Assembly (NCBI RefSeq): GCF_021018805.1
Contig: NC_086248.1
Location: forward strand, 93,269,239 to 93,333,238
DNA from: Prinia subflava
Lineage: Eukaryota; Chordata; Aves; Passeriformes; Cisticolidae
Direction: 5' to 3'
DNA: 64,000 bases
Shown piece after piece: positions 42,218 through 56,058 of the stretch. How positions within the stretch are numbered: position 1 is the first letter of the stretch; each line of letters starts with the position of its first letter. The notes under the pieces were generated by a model, which made no database searches, was not told where the DNA came from, and saw only the letters and a program-made list of their open reading frames with translations. Both the position numbers and the translations under genes were made by a program.

Positions 42218-42665
42218 AGAATCATTTAGGTTGGAAAAGACCTTTAAGATAATCATGTCCAACCATTAACCTAACACTCAAATCACCACTAAACCCTGTC
42301 CCTGAGTGCAACAATTGCTTACCTCTTCGATACCTCCAGAGATGGTGACTCAACCACTTCAGCTGGTTCCAGTGCTTGCCAACACTTTATCCAGTCTAAA
42401 CCTCCCCTGGTGCCACTTGAGGCCATTCCCTACTGCTGGTTTCTCGGGAGAAGAGACCGACCCCCATCTGGATACACCCTCCTTTCAGGGAGTTGCAGAG
42501 TGATGAGGTCACCCCTGATTTTCTTTTAGGGGCCTGTATGGAAATCCACCTGAACAAAAATATCCTTCAGACTGAACACCCCCATCTCACTCTCACTCTT
42601 CACATGACTTGTACTCCAGACCCTTCACCAGTTTCCTTGCCCTTCTCTGGTCATTTCCCAGCCTC
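42218..42665 (-). mobile_element. CR1 LINE 3' fragment interrupted by a short foreign insert
   Basis: The plus strand begins AGAATCATTTAGGTTGG, the complement of a CR1 3' end, followed by the typical complement of the 3' UTR and ORF2 end (AGTTGCAGAGTGATGAGGTC, and CAGACCCTTCACCAG near 42620). Between about 42518 and 42563 it departs from the usual CR1 order: roughly 36-40 extra bases separate the CACCCCTGA and CAGACTGAACAC landmarks. That insert is nearly identical, in reverse, to 43247-43287. Confidence 0.85.
42524..42564 (+). repeat. Left arm of a 41-bp inverted repeat
   Basis: This arm matches the reverse complement of 43247-43287 at 39 of 41 positions. The spacer is 682 bases. The arm lies inside a CR1 fragment and is not part of normal CR1 sequence. 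Confidence 0.9.
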
Positions 42666-43246
42666 TCCTAGACAAAAAGATGTTGTACAACATTTCCCCT
42701 TTTTATAGTGATTCCACTCTCCAATGGCCTCTCCTCCTACACAGTTTTCTTCAAGATCTTTATCCATTTAGCATGGCTTGGAGAGTCCAGAAGGAAAAGC
42801 AAGGTATGCTCCATCTGGGAACCTGACTATTTCTAGCCAATAATCAAATCAGTTTTTACAGACTAAGCAATATCAGACCTCACCATGTGGCCAGAAGGCT
42901 GCCAAGAAGCACATGACATTACAGCAGTGGTTTTAGTGACTCAGTAGCTGAGACCCCTCCCTTCTATGTCAGTAACAGCCCCCAGCTATTGTTATACCAT
43001 TTTGTTTCAAGAGGTCTATGTGCTTTCTGTCTTTCTTAGTATCTTTTATAATGCCCATCACCAGCAGATATGACTTGAAAGAATTTATTTCTCCATAAAA
43101 TTGTTCCCGGAGTCAATAATGTCTTGGTGTCATAATTTTTTTTTTCCTCCAGAAGTTTGTGTGCTCATCTGAAAAGAACAAAACACCCAAACTATTACTG
43201 ATTTTAAAATTGGCAACTTCTTTTCTTACAGATATGAAAAAAAAAA

Positions 43247-43287
43247 GATATTTTTGTTCAGGTGGATTTCCATGCAGGCCACTAAAA
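43247..43287 (-). repeat. Right arm of a 41-bp inverted repeat
   Basis: The reverse complement of this stretch matches 42524-42564 with two mismatches. It lies in sequence with no recognised repeat, so it is the more likely original copy. Confidence 0.9.
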
Positions 43288-44350
43288 TTTAGCAAACGCA
43301 GAAGTTGTCTACTGAATTCTATGTTACATAAAGGAGATTTTATATTAATCATTTTGGCCATGAGAACTCAGAGTAGGTGCCTGTATGGAGGAATAAAATT
43401 GATTGTGCTTCCAAAGAGAAGCAGTCTAAATCAAAAATGCTTTTGCTTCGGAGCCTTTTCTCGAGACTGTTGATATAAATGCTGATGGAGCTGTGACCAT
43501 TGAGAATAAAGGAAATCCTGCCTCTAGGTGGTTGGTTAGTAAATCCAAATAGAGCTTTGATGGGTAAGATCAGTACAGGTTACCATTTCCTTCTCAGCGT
43601 TTCAGCGTAAGTGTCTCTGTTTCTCTTGAGGTTACTCCATGGCTAAAGATATGTTCTAATAAAGCTTGATTATGGCTTTATTAATGTTTTTTGTGTTATT
43701 GTTCATCCTGCTTAGGATCAACATTATGGAGCATAGACAGTAATACTTCTAAAAGCAAAGAACAGTAGGAAAGAGCCATGCTTTTAACTCATTTAAAAAC
43801 CCCAGAAGAGATCTGAAAACTCAATCAATTGCTGGACAAGTAAAAGAGTCTGTTACTCCAACGTTTTTAAACCCAAGGGGGTACTCTCAGGGGTATGTGT
43901 TCAGTATCACTTTCAATAATGGTAATATCCAGGTGACTCAGAGGTAAAAGATTCAGATATTTTATTCCAAGCTGCATCATGAAATTTAAAGTTTGAAGTT
44001 TTGGTTTTGAAGCAAAGGCAGGGAATGGGGACCAACACTTCTAAAACACAAGGTTATTTTTATACAGTGCTTTAAATATGATTACCTATGATTCCATATA
44101 GAAATACTACTGCACTTTTGTCCACTTTTGTCCAATATGTGCAAATTTACTTTCTATTTGCATTGAGTTTGAAGAGCTGTCCTAATAGAAATCAAATACT
44201 GTGGCCAACCCCTTTTCTGGTTTACAGTGGGGTTTTTGGACCTTCAAAAGGTAAACAACACTCCATACTGGATAGATCATACTGGGGAAAGTTTTCCATG
44301 TGAATAGATACCTTAATCTGACCCTGGAGAGCTCAATCCTACAAGCTGAC

Positions 44351-44374
44351 TTTTTTTTTTTTTTTTTTTTTTTT
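44351..44374 (+). repeat. T24 homopolymer
   Basis: Twenty-four consecutive T. On the minus strand this is an A-tail-like run, but the flanking sequence shows no recognisable retrocopy. Confidence 0.95.
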
Positions 44375-47300
44375 AGAAACATTGTGTTTTATGGGTTTTT
44401 TGCTTTTAAAGAACACTTTCTGGGGAAACATATATTTGAATATTCCAAATTTATTAATATTCTAAAACAGTGGAATAAAATGCAGAGTTTCTTACCCGTT
44501 TCTAGGGAGAATACCTTAAACTGCTTGCTTCTCCTTCAGTTTGAGACTGATGGCAAAATGTGCTAATCATTGCTAATATAAACTTTGGCAATATTTGGAA
44601 GTCAAAGCCAATAATTTTTCTTCAGTGGTGAATAAATTGAAAGATGAGATTTATTTCTCTACTCCTCCTCACAGAGGGGCATTTCACTGCTTGTTGGCTG
44701 GCAGAACTAAGAAAGGGAGGCTTCTTTGGGACTGTCCTAACATTTTATAAAGAACCACAACTGATTTTCACTACAAGAGAAAGAGAAGGAAGAAATACAA
44801 GCTCAGTGGATTAGAACTGTCTAGTTCTCTGGTTTGCCCTAAACTCCAGGACAAGCACAGCTGACTGTCACTTACTTTAAAATGCTTTCCAATTTACTAT
44901 GGATTGTGATCAGGAAAGGATCTCTGTTTCTGGTGAACTTAAAATAAAAAATGTTTGTAAATCAAAGGTGCCCTTGGTTAGCTGTAAATTGGCATCTCTG
45001 TGGATTTGCATTTGAAGAGCATCAGGGAGAGAAGCAAGTATGATCATCCCTTTAGGATCACACATACCTTAAAAGAGCACTTAAGATTATAGGCCAAGTA
45101 CTACCTACCAATAAGGAAATTCCCTGAATTTTACACGTACTGTAGTCTTATCAGTCTCTGGGGTTTAGTTGTGGGGTTTTTTTTCCCCATTTAAATGTAT
45201 ATCTCTGCAATATCTCTTGCTACCTGCAATATATTTACATGAATCACTACAAGCCCCTGATGAAGACCTAGATAAGGAACAATGGTAGAAATCTGCCAAT
45301 ATTCATCTATACATAGACTAAAAGAATGAGAAGCTGTCTTTTTCTTCAGATACTCCTATAGAGAATGCATTTCCATGGTCTTTGGATATTGAAGTACCAA
45401 TTATCAAGCACTTTTAATTATTTTTTTTAAGGGAGAGTGATATGAATGCCAAGTAAATAGCAGGAAAATAGCTCTTTTTAAACTTTGAAAACAGCTTAAT
45501 GATTTGTTAGTTTTATTTTATGGGAGAATAATAGGGTAAATGTCTGAAAAGTAGATAGAAAAACCAATTTGAATAGAATATATGCAGTTCTTTTGGAAAC
45601 CCAACAAGCAATAATTTTGTTTACAGTCTTACACGATGCCTCAATAAAGTCAATTTCTCCTTTTTAAAAGAAGAACAATTTTAGTATTTTATTATTTAGA
45701 GTGAAGTACAACAAAACTGCTACAGTTAATGCTATAGCCAAATACCCAAAGCCCCTGAAAATCACAGAATTTAAGTAAAACTGTCATTCAGTATTTGGCT
45801 ATTCTCAAAGTAACTAATGAGATTGGAGAAAAGTGCACTCAACTCCCCATATCCTCTTTTATCACCCTCTTGACTTAAACACTTTTGTTTTTCAGATTTC
45901 CAAAAGGTGCACTCAAAGCATGTAGAGCTTTTACTTTCCATTAGATTTGATTTTTTTCCTAGGGACTAAAAAGAAAACCCACCTCAATGTCATATGGCTC
46001 TCAGATGAATACTTAATCATTCTTTCCATATCCATTTAGATAGATCATAAATGCTGCCTATTTTCATGTTACAGCTGGTCCATTAAAATGGGTTTATCTT
46101 TTGACTGGTTTGAATTGATCATCTTTTTTTGCTTTTATGCACATATCCTTTTTACTTTGAACAGAGTAGCCCTTAAATAGCAATATATTAGTCATGGTAT
46201 AAAAAACTTCAACTATAAATTCACAAGATTTGGTTTAAGTAGTGTCAGTATTCAGCAAGTATGTAGCATTTCAATATTGTTAGGTAAGTTTTACTTTTTT
46301 TGCTGTATATTCAATCAAAAAAGAATCAGTATTTCTTTTTTCACATATCAGTAATTCTTTAAAGGTTTTAATGTACTGTGGTGTAAACAATTCTCAATTT
46401 TAACTTTCTTTTCAATTTTAAGAAACTTTAGCTTAATAAGAAAGAGCTGTGAGTTTTCTGCAAGATGATTCAACAACAAAATGTTGTTAATGAAACTAAA
46501 ACAGTGTGTTTTATGTGGGAATCAAGTTCAGATCTTTACTACAAAACAAATGATATCTTAGACTTTATATTCCTTCTATGATGAAGAAAAGACATTGTCC
46601 TGAATGTATTAGTGATAATCTTCACGCATTTACCACACACAGGATGAAGAATTTTATGTCTTCCCTTTATAATTGGCATGCATTTCCTTGGGCTTGACCG
46701 AAAAAGAGGAAAAAGCCTTCTGAAGCCACTAAATCATGTAACTCGAAGAAAAGGAAGCTCCACAGGAACTGGACATGAAGAAAAAAACCCAAAACCCAGC
46801 ACATTTACTTTACGTAGGATAAAAGATGGTTGTGCTTTCAGGCGTAAGATATCCAGTCAGTGGTAAGGCTTAGAAAGACACATTTTTGTTGTTCAAATAT
46901 GGTCACTGCAGCCTGGATATAAAGAAGGACCTGACAGTGACCATTGCCATCAGCAGGATGACAAGGAGATATTGTGGTCTTTAAGAAGGCCTGAAAATTA
47001 TTAAAGCATTTGCTCTGTGCTGTTGGCAAACCTACTATAACCATGGCATTAATTCTAGATCAGATTTAACAGTGCCCCTTTACTCCAGTCTGGGCTCTCA
47101 GTTCAACCCTGTGATCCTGAATAGGAAAGAAAGTATTATTTTATTGGTTGGAAGCTGGATTCTTTCTCTGGAACACAACCTGGAGGTCAAGAGAAACAGT
47201 AACTTGAATGTTTGTGTGTGACATATGCCAGTCAGAGATTTGGAGTAGTTGCTGACTGCATTCTGAGAGGGGAGCCTGCGCTGGGTGGGTGGCTGCAGAA

Positions 47301-50300
47301 AAAGAAGTGGTCTGATAAATAGGCTAGCACAGGGTAAATGGAGAAACACAGAGGTGCAGGCCTGGAGAAATGCAACAAACTCATTGTTGTTGTTGTTAAA
47401 AAGATAATGTTTCTGAGATTAGAAATATGGTGATATATTAAGTGCTTAATTAATCAATTTGAAGATTTACAACCAGAAATGTCATCCCCGGATATTTGAA
47501 AATAAAAGCACATTTCGCAATCCTATGAATTAAGAATAAAAAAAATAAAAAACCCAAACAAACCACAAATGCAGATAACATTAGGTGAAGATATAGTTTA
47601 TGTATTATTTATTTATATATTATTATATTAAAGCATTTTAAATGCTTTCCATATCAGGTGTGGATTTCATTGAAATGGGAATAGACTACTGAATGGCATT
47701 AAGGAACACAGTTCTATGCAGAAGTTTGGAGTGAAACCACACTGCTGCTATTTCACTCCCTGTGAGCTGCATTTTATCTGATGTGGTGTTGATTGTCTTT
47801 TCACATCTTGTGTTATTAAACTGACAATTAAACAAAAGTCAGAAAAGCCCATGATTCATAAACTGGTATGTATATTGTAGTATGTGAAGCGTTTTTCTGG
47901 AAATGTAGGAAATCAGGGATATAAAGCTAAAGTATCCATTTAAATGAGAAAGGAATAAGTAGAAATATTACTCATTAAATGCATTTCATAAAAGAAATGT
48001 CTCACTATCCTGTTGTGTGACTCATGAAGTCACCATCAACCAACTTGTAACCCGTAATTATACAGCATTTCTCTGCCAGCCTAGGGGTGAAAAATCCATA
48101 GATGGAATTTTATGAACTCTGATTCAAGGGCCTGCTAAAGCATATTGGACTTTATGGTCGTGAGTTTGGAAATAACATACCAATTCTCACAACTAAATAT
48201 TTGGATTTTCAGATGTGGATATTTTCAAGCCAACCTTAGAAACAGCAAGGTCTTCACCTGTTGATAGTGAGTTGCTTTTAAGCCAGTTTGATGATTTCCA
48301 ATGTCCAAAAGTAAATCTATCATAGAACAATTCAGAAATCCTGTATCAGAAAGTTATTGAACAACAGAATTATGTGTTTCTTGTGACCATGAGGTGATAC
48401 TATGCTTATAATAAAGATGTAGTGTAACTACGGGTATTTTCATTATGCACAGGCATGGCTAATTTTGTTTAAAAGCAGGATATATTAATCAAAATATAAA
48501 ATTCTTTTTTGTGTCCTTCTTATACTTCAGATGCATTTTCTTCTGTTTACTTGGGTCACAGACTGCAAATGAGAACAGTCATATTTTCTTCTTCTTGTTA
48601 ATTTCTGTCTTTGTATTCTTATTGCTACCACCAAAGTTTGAAAGATCTTCTCAGTTGTTTTTTTAATACTGACTTAAACCAGGGAGTTTTCAATATTAAC
48701 AGTAATACTTTCTCCAAAATGTGGCTTCTACTCTTCTTTCACAACTCATTCCCTCAAACATCTTCTCAAAATTACTTTCTCTGCCTCCCTAAAACCATAC
48801 CCCCAAGGAAATCTTTCACATTTCTATTTCAATATCTGATGACAAGATGAAAAGCAGTATGCAAGGTAAGGATAGAACATTAATTGATATAAATGTGAGA
48901 TGACAGTAATGGTCTCTGTCTGAGCCATGGCTGAAGACTTCTGTGTAATGAAAAAACTTCCACAGTTAATATTTTTCATCCCTCTAGTAATATTAGCTAA
49001 GATCATATTTTAATAGATTTTTGAACAAAAGTCTTCGTTCTGCTGTGCAGAGTTGAAATATGTTATGGAAGAATTTTTTTATCTTTGCAGCATTTCTAGG
49101 GATTATTTTTTCCAGAAACATGAAAGGAAAAAAATACTGGCAATCTTCATTGTAATGAGTCCATTTCAAGAAGTGGTGAATGGTTTCTTTATTATTGTTT
49201 TCTAGCTTCTCAAGAGATTTCAGAAATTGTATTCAAAATTGGAATTTTTTCATGAATATGACTTCATGTGTGTATGCAATGGTAACACAGAAAACTGAAA
49301 ATTACCTTTCCTGAGCCAAGCACTGTGACTGTAATATGAAAAGAAAGATGATGCTACATTAATTGCTTCTGGGTTAAGAAAAAATTGTTCTGGCAAGGTG
49401 CGAAAATAATGCAGTTCTGCTTTTTACTTTATATATTGTTAGAAGTGGATTTTTTTATTTTAAAACATTCTTGTTGTTTGACATACTGCAAATGAACCGT
49501 GCCAAAATAACAGAGGTTTCTGCCATGCAACTCTGAGATAGGAGGGACAAAGAAAATCACATCACACAGGAAAAGAACCCCACCATTGGAAATCATCATC
49601 AGTGAAGATGAGAATAGGGAGAACAAATAAAGGAAAGGTAGAATTGTCAAAAGTCTTCCAGGTGACCTGCAAAAGTTTGGCTCTCCTCCTCTCTTGGCTC
49701 TGGGTCTTTCTACTTCTTATGGACCACTCAGGCCAGTTTGGCAGAAGCAGCTGGGGATCAAGGTTCTCTCTACCTGCATGTACAGGCCCAATCACTGCTT
49801 CCCAGTTCCTCCCTGGAAGACTCTTAATTATACTTCATTTCAGGAGGAAGAAAGGGATAGCTGCTTCATAAATGGACATTTGTTTAAAATGCATTGAAAT
49901 ATCTATTTGTCCAATAATAATGTGCTAAGGACATTTGTAAATTTGACAAATCTTTCCAAGTGGTGTTTCTCAGAGTATGCTTTAAACGTTTACATTGGTT
50001 TTGAACAGCTGGAATTTAAGTTTTCAGATACTAATAGATTGTTTAAATTTCAGTGGCTGTTTATTAGATTATTTTTCCCAATATTAAATGGAGATTATCT
50101 TGCCAAATTTTAAGTCATGCTTAAATATTTCAAGTAGACCCAAAAATTGTTAGCCTCTCTAAAATGACATCTTGCCTCGCTATTTTAGATATCCAGAACA
50201 GTTTTCAGTGTTCTCAGTTTTCAAATAGAGACCGTGGAAGAAACAGATCCTGGAAAATTTCAGTCTAAATGCCTGAAGCCTGGCAATATGATAAGCAACT

Positions 50301-50604
50301 AGAGAACAGCATCCCAAAAGGAACAGAATCTGGTAAGGTGAAATTACTGTATGTAAGATGCTGTACCCACACTGGCTGCTACAGAAAAGGCCCCATTCTC
50401 TTTTTAATTGTATGGAAAGTTTTACTACTTTCAACATTACCCAAACCTCATTATTTAAGAGAAAGATTTTAAAATGTGTGTTAGGAAGATGCATTGTCAC
50501 AAAGGATGATAAGGAAGTCCATTAACCACCAAAGGAAGCTCTGAAACCACACTTCTCTGTGGCTTGAAAGGCCACAGCCATTCTTAAAATACACAGCCAT
50601 ATTC

Positions 50605-50800
50605 AGAGAATCACAGAGTGGTTGAGGTTGGAAGGGACCTCTGGAGATCATCTGGTCTAGCCCCTCTGTTCAGGGCCAGCTATGGCATATCCAAATGTCT
50701 TTTGAATTGGCCTTCAATTAGACTTCATGGCGCTGATCACCACCCCCTGGGCTTGGCTGTTCAGCCAGTTGTCAATCCACCTCCCTGCCTGCTCATGCAC
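50605..50800 (-). mobile_element. CR1 LINE fragment with internal deletion
   Basis: Read on the minus strand, the 3' end is the classic CR1 tail (complement of AATCACAGAGTGGTTGAGG). Upstream of it, at about 50725-50790, the sequence translates as WIDNWLNSQAQGVVISAM, which matches the CR1 reverse transcriptase segment WVKNWLDGRAQRVV. These two parts are normally separated by most of the ORF2 3' end, so about a kilobase has been lost between them. The element is dead. Confidence 0.8.
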
Positions 50801-51251
50801 AAACAGCAAGGAGGGTGGTGCTGAATTCACTGGTGTGCTCCAGCTCCGGTGCTCTGCTCAAATGACTTCTCAAACTCTTTATGGTAAAACTGCCATAAGC
50901 ATGGCTTAATATGCCTGTTTTTCAGAGGTTTATTCTGCTAAAGTGATGTAAATAAAAGAACCTGTCACTGAACACATCTTTAGAAAAGGAAATTCAGTCA
51001 AATATGTTCACTCACTCAAGGGAAAGCAGAATATGCAGGTGGCAGCCAACATAATTAAAAAGCTCTTATGAAGAGCTGCACAGGGAGTACAAACCATCCT
51101 CCTCCTCCAACAATTTTGGACAGAACAGGCAAAAGCATTCCTCCACTCCAGAGACAAAAATGTCAGGCATTAACTTAGCTATTAAAATTATTGTAAATAA
51201 AAAATTTGCTAAAATGACTTTTACTTACCCATCTAGAAACAAGCATGGAGA

Positions 51252-51291
51252 GCATATGTGTGTGTATATATGTATATACATATGTATATGC

Positions 51292-51323
<32 letters not shown>
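51252..51323 (+). repeat. Alternating purine-pyrimidine microsatellite (TG/TA), 72 bp
   Basis: Every base from 51252 to 51323 alternates purine and pyrimidine. The core is an (AT)13 run at 51292-51318, preceded by mixed GT/AT repeats containing the perfect palindrome ATATGTATATACATAT. Such tracts are length-variable and can form non-B DNA. Confidence 0.95.
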
Positions 51324-54300
51324 TCACATATGTTTTGCTAGAGTGTTGGTTGACAGTCACTTAGGCAAAGTGCCCACATTACAGGTGTTACTGTTTAAAA
51401 TATTGACAGTGATGGAGACTAGATTGGTATTGATCAATAAATTTATATTTTGAACCTCCAAAAGCTTCACCAAGATGTTTATGCACACATGTATAATTTC
51501 AAAAAACCAGTAAGTAAATATGGAAAAAGCACAGTTTTGAACCTTTTGCAGTAAATGAGGCAAGGTAAGTTCAGGGCACCTTGCTCATAGCTGAGCTTTC
51601 TGAATATCTGGGTTTAAGTACCCATCAACTCAATGAGAGGGTGCAGCTGGAAGGGCTTCTACGAAATTAGCAGGTATCTCTTCCTTCAGGCAAAGCCAGC
51701 AATGAATACCAATCCATAAGAAAATATTTTGAAATCTCATGCCCCCTTGTGCTGCTGTACGGTATGAGACTGGTTTTTGCACAGCAGTGAGTAGATCAGC
51801 CCACAAATACCAGCTGAATACCCTCTTCAACATTTCCTCATTAGAAGGCAAACTGATGGCTGTAAAATGAATGTGGACAAGGATGTATGGCAGACATGGC
51901 ATGAATTTCACAGAGAGAGGTAATTAAATGCAGGTCACCTGCTGATGCAGTGGATTGGATTCCAAAGGCTGCCCATCAGCCTTTCAGGAAGACATCCAGA
52001 TCCATTACAAACATAGGGTAAGAGTCAAACTGAGGAAGAAAATGTTACACAGTTATTTTGCTGGTAGGTTAGACCAAATGACAGTTGTTCTTTTAGCTCA
52101 CAGAAGTCAAAATGCTTTTTTTGATGTTCCAGTATCAACTTCACACACAGAATGTGAAGTGCCTGTCTCTAACTCGTCAAATGTTGCAATTGAAACAAGA
52201 AACCACAAAACAAGTGTTAAAATGCTTGAGCATAATCGACCTTGATGGGCTGAAAATGACAGAAGGAGCAAAAAGAGGACAACATAACTGGATATATCAA
52301 ACTTTTTCATAGATATATCTGAGATATTTATATTCAACATTTGTGTTTTGCTCTTTAGAAAGTCCCAAGTTGTTTAATCCTCTCTGTGGCTCTTACAAAG
52401 TCAGACTGAGGAACAGGGATGCTTAATGCATGACAGTCCAACATTAATGAAGCTCTGCTCCTTCACTACAATCTAATCCTGTTTGTGTAGGATAGATTGC
52501 AGTCCTGCAGATATTTGATTACTAGCTACATTCAAATCGTAAAGAGAATTCAACTCCATACAGAAATGTAGAAAACTTTAGCTGAATGACTTAAGTGACA
52601 AACACAAATGCATCCATTGCACACAGACTGCAAGGGGTTTTCAAATCAAACCAGAGTCTGCAGCGGCAGTGGTTTTCCTCTGCCCCGAAGGCAAAAAAGC
52701 CTGGGTTTTCACAACAGACATGTACTAGCAAACAGCCCCACGCTGTGGACACTGTATGTACTGGTGAAATCACTTGTGAATTTACTGTACTTGAGCTGTC
52801 TTAGCTCACCCAGCCCCACCAGAATACACTGAAAATTATTAGGTTGTGATTAATTTAACACTTACTTCCATATTATATTTGTGTAGACTACTATAAAGAA
52901 GAGGAGCTTTTAAAAAAGATGGTTGACTTAAATTTGTTTTTAATTTTTTAAATTTAGCAGGGGAACATATCAAATGCAGAAATTCTGACAGAAAAGCTGT
53001 TGAGTGGCATGTGATCCTGGCAGTAAGACGGGGAGCAGAACTCAGTAGTGCTCTGTAGCAGGAGTAGTGGACATCCCACACTTGGTAACTGAGAACAAAT
53101 GCTGGGTGACAGCAAAATAAAAATTTCCCCTAGAACTGCTGAACACAAGGATATTAAGTTTTCTTTTTTTCTGATAATGAAGATTTTAATAATTTTCGAG
53201 GGATTCAGCACACTTGGATACATAGTTGTTTACAGAATATTGATGAATCTTTCTTCCCCTTCTAGGAAGCTGCTTCTGACCTGATTCTGGATCATCTCCT
53301 TCCTTTCATTCTATTTTAAGATGGGAAAAAGAGGCCTTTATAGACATTTCTGCTAACATCCCTTTTATTCAGCTGTGGGGTGGGGCTGCTCTGGGAAAAG
53401 GGAACGTCCTTGGTAGCCACCCACTGAGCAGCACTGCATCTGGACGCTAAAAAGAAAGGTTGTTTCCTAATTTGCAAGCAACAACCATATGTTCAGGGAT
53501 GAAGAAATGCATACTCCACCTAATCCCATGAGCTCCCTCTCTTCCCAGTGGCCTATTTAAAGTTATTCTAGCACTCTTTACTGGATGCCAGCTACTAAGT
53601 GAATTACCTTCAAACTTTAGGCACTTCAAGCAAAGTGATTGTGAGCCAAGCTGAGGAAAAACTGAGCATTCATGGGCCATTGTTCCTGGTGACTCATGGC
53701 ATCATTTTCCAGAGTGACTTTACTAGGGAGGTTCCAAGGCTCCTCCCTTTAGAGCAGATGGTAGAAATGTTTTTATTTGGCATTGTTATTGTGTAACACC
53801 AGCAATTAAGATTGACAGTTTACAGGAAGCTATAGAGACAAGATCCCTGTCACAAAGCTCTCAGGTTTCATGAGGAAATCTCCCACTCTGTGGATCTACT
53901 TAGGAGGCAGAAAAGGAATTTACAACCAAACTTCCCTTGGCTCCTTGGGGAACCACATTGCTTCTCAGTTAATAGCTTAGCAAAACAGTTACCTGGCAAA
54001 CTTGCCAAAGAGTAGCAATTCCCACTAGACTTTTATTTTAAGGAGCTTAAGGGCAAGGGTACCATTGGGAAGTGTGTCTTAATAGAATTTATACAGCAGA
54101 ATCTGCCTTCTTTTGAACAGAATAATTAGCTTTTTAGGCAGGATACAGGATGTTCCACAAGAAAACTGTACTAAATCTCAAGTGGGAAAAAGTGGGTAAG
54201 AAATTCTTCCTTGTACTCTTAGTTTAAATTATTGCAATTAAGGAAATTGAATTTCAATGTGCACCACCACAGACCAAATAACCCATTGCATGGACATCCT

Positions 54301-56040
54301 TATTTCCTAAACTGTACAATCATTACTCAGAAATACATACATTTTATTCAGATGTCTACTTTTTGCATATGGGTTCTTGTGTGACCCTTCTTTGACTGGT
54401 TGCTGGGAGAGGGTTATGAATTAATTAGAGGCTCATAGAAACTAGCAACATCAAGTTGCTTTGTATATTAATATTGTATAAAGCTGATGTGATGTGTGCT
54501 TTAAAATGGGCCAGGGTATTTTTTTTTAGTGATTGCAGATCATGAACTTTAGCTGCAATATCAAGATAAAAGGTCTTGATAACACGCCTTGAATGGTTAG
54601 ACTAAACAGGAATTACATTTTGGAAGTTTAATAACAATAGAGGCATCTAGTGGAAGTGTTTGAGGACTGCAGCTGTCAGAGAATGCATCAATGCACAGCT
54701 GATTTTCTTGCATTACTTCTTCCCAGATGGAATTTCATTAACTGAGTGACAAATGGCAGTGATGGGTAAGTTTTATTTAAGAACAAGCAAAACCAAAATT
54801 TCATGGTATTTAGACATCGTGAGGCAAACATGGTTTAGGAGCCAAGCTCAGGGCTTGAAGTAGGGAGTGTCAGTCTTCCTCCCAACAACAAGAAATATCC
54901 CTTCCCACTCTTTTATCCAGTATTTTAATGGTTAGAAGATTCCAGGACATAAGAGAAGGAGTTCAATCTCCTTCTGTGCCTGACAGCACACCTGAACCTT
55001 TATTACTTCCTATTATTATAACTTCCATGAAAGGAGAAGACAACTCAGCAGAAACCTGAAAGCATGTCTCATCTTGAGCTCAAGAAGAAATGCAAGCTAC
55101 AGCCAGAGTCCAAAGCATACAGAAAGCATGAAAGCCCAGGGCTTGGTGACATGTTTGGCTGCTTTTTAATTTTCCTTTTCCCTTGGGCTGTAGGACAAAA
55201 TACACCACTGAAGCAGCTTCACTAGCATATTCAGAACACATTACAGAAGTATTTGTCTTTTACACACTATGCTGGTTAGACACTTAGCTCTAAACACCCA
55301 GCACAGCTTGTTTCTCTGTGACAGTGATAGGTCTTGTGACAGAGAAATCCTTCCTCCAAAAAACTTCATAGTCTGGCAAGGGTATCTTCATAGCTTTGAT
55401 TAATTTGGGTCTACATGATGACTAAAGGAATAAGCCTTTAATTTCCAAGGTATGCAAGTGAGGAAGCAACCAGGTAACTTCAAGCAGTTTACTCCTAGGC
55501 TCACAGTGTTTTCAAAACACAATTTTTGAGCATGCTTGAAGTTATCCATTCAGTCCCATGGAGAGACACTAGGTTTAAACAGAGCCTCGATCCTCCCAGT
55601 GGGTTTTCAATGTCTAGGAAAAAATCACTTAAAATTTAGGCTCATGTTTGCTTATTCTTTTCCTTGTTTGAGTGTAGAAATTGATCATAAAGCCTACCCT
55701 CAAAAATATAAACCATGATTTTATGACTTCCTTTACTAACCGCACTATCATTTACTTCCACCTCAATTTCTCTTTATGGGGTGCTGTGATAGATTTTTTC
55801 CTGAAAAGCCTGCATTGTGGGCTTCGATATGTCATGTCTAATATTTTTGTCCTTTAATTGTTGAATTTGAATAATAATTGTGGGCTGCGATCCAGGCTTT
55901 GAACTCCACAGCACTGCCCACCGCCTTCTCATCGCGTTTTCAAGGAACTTTCTGTTTCTATGCCTCTCTCATATGGAATTGGCGTTTACCAGGAGCCTGA
56001 GCTCCTAAGCCTGGGTGCCTGTGGGAGGGGGATGCAAGGC

Positions 56041-56058
56041 CGAGTGAGCCCTCACTCG
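56041..56058. repeat. Short inverted repeat beside the promoter-proximal CR1
   Basis: CGAGTGAG and CTCACTCG are perfect 8-base complements separated by CC. The element lies just outside the CR1 3' end. It could be a protein site or chance. Confidence 0.7.

Larger units (their letters stand above)
42666..50604. other. Intergenic, AT-rich, nothing recognised
   Basis: Apart from the inverted-repeat arm at 43247-43287 and the T24 run at 44351-44374, no element was recognised. A (GTT) run lies near 47385. The stretch 44570-46640 is almost free of open frames. Confidence 0.7.

Noticed and set aside
51160..51453. 97-codon frame with an Ile/Tyr/Cys repeat
   Set aside because: It is translation of the TA/TG microsatellite.
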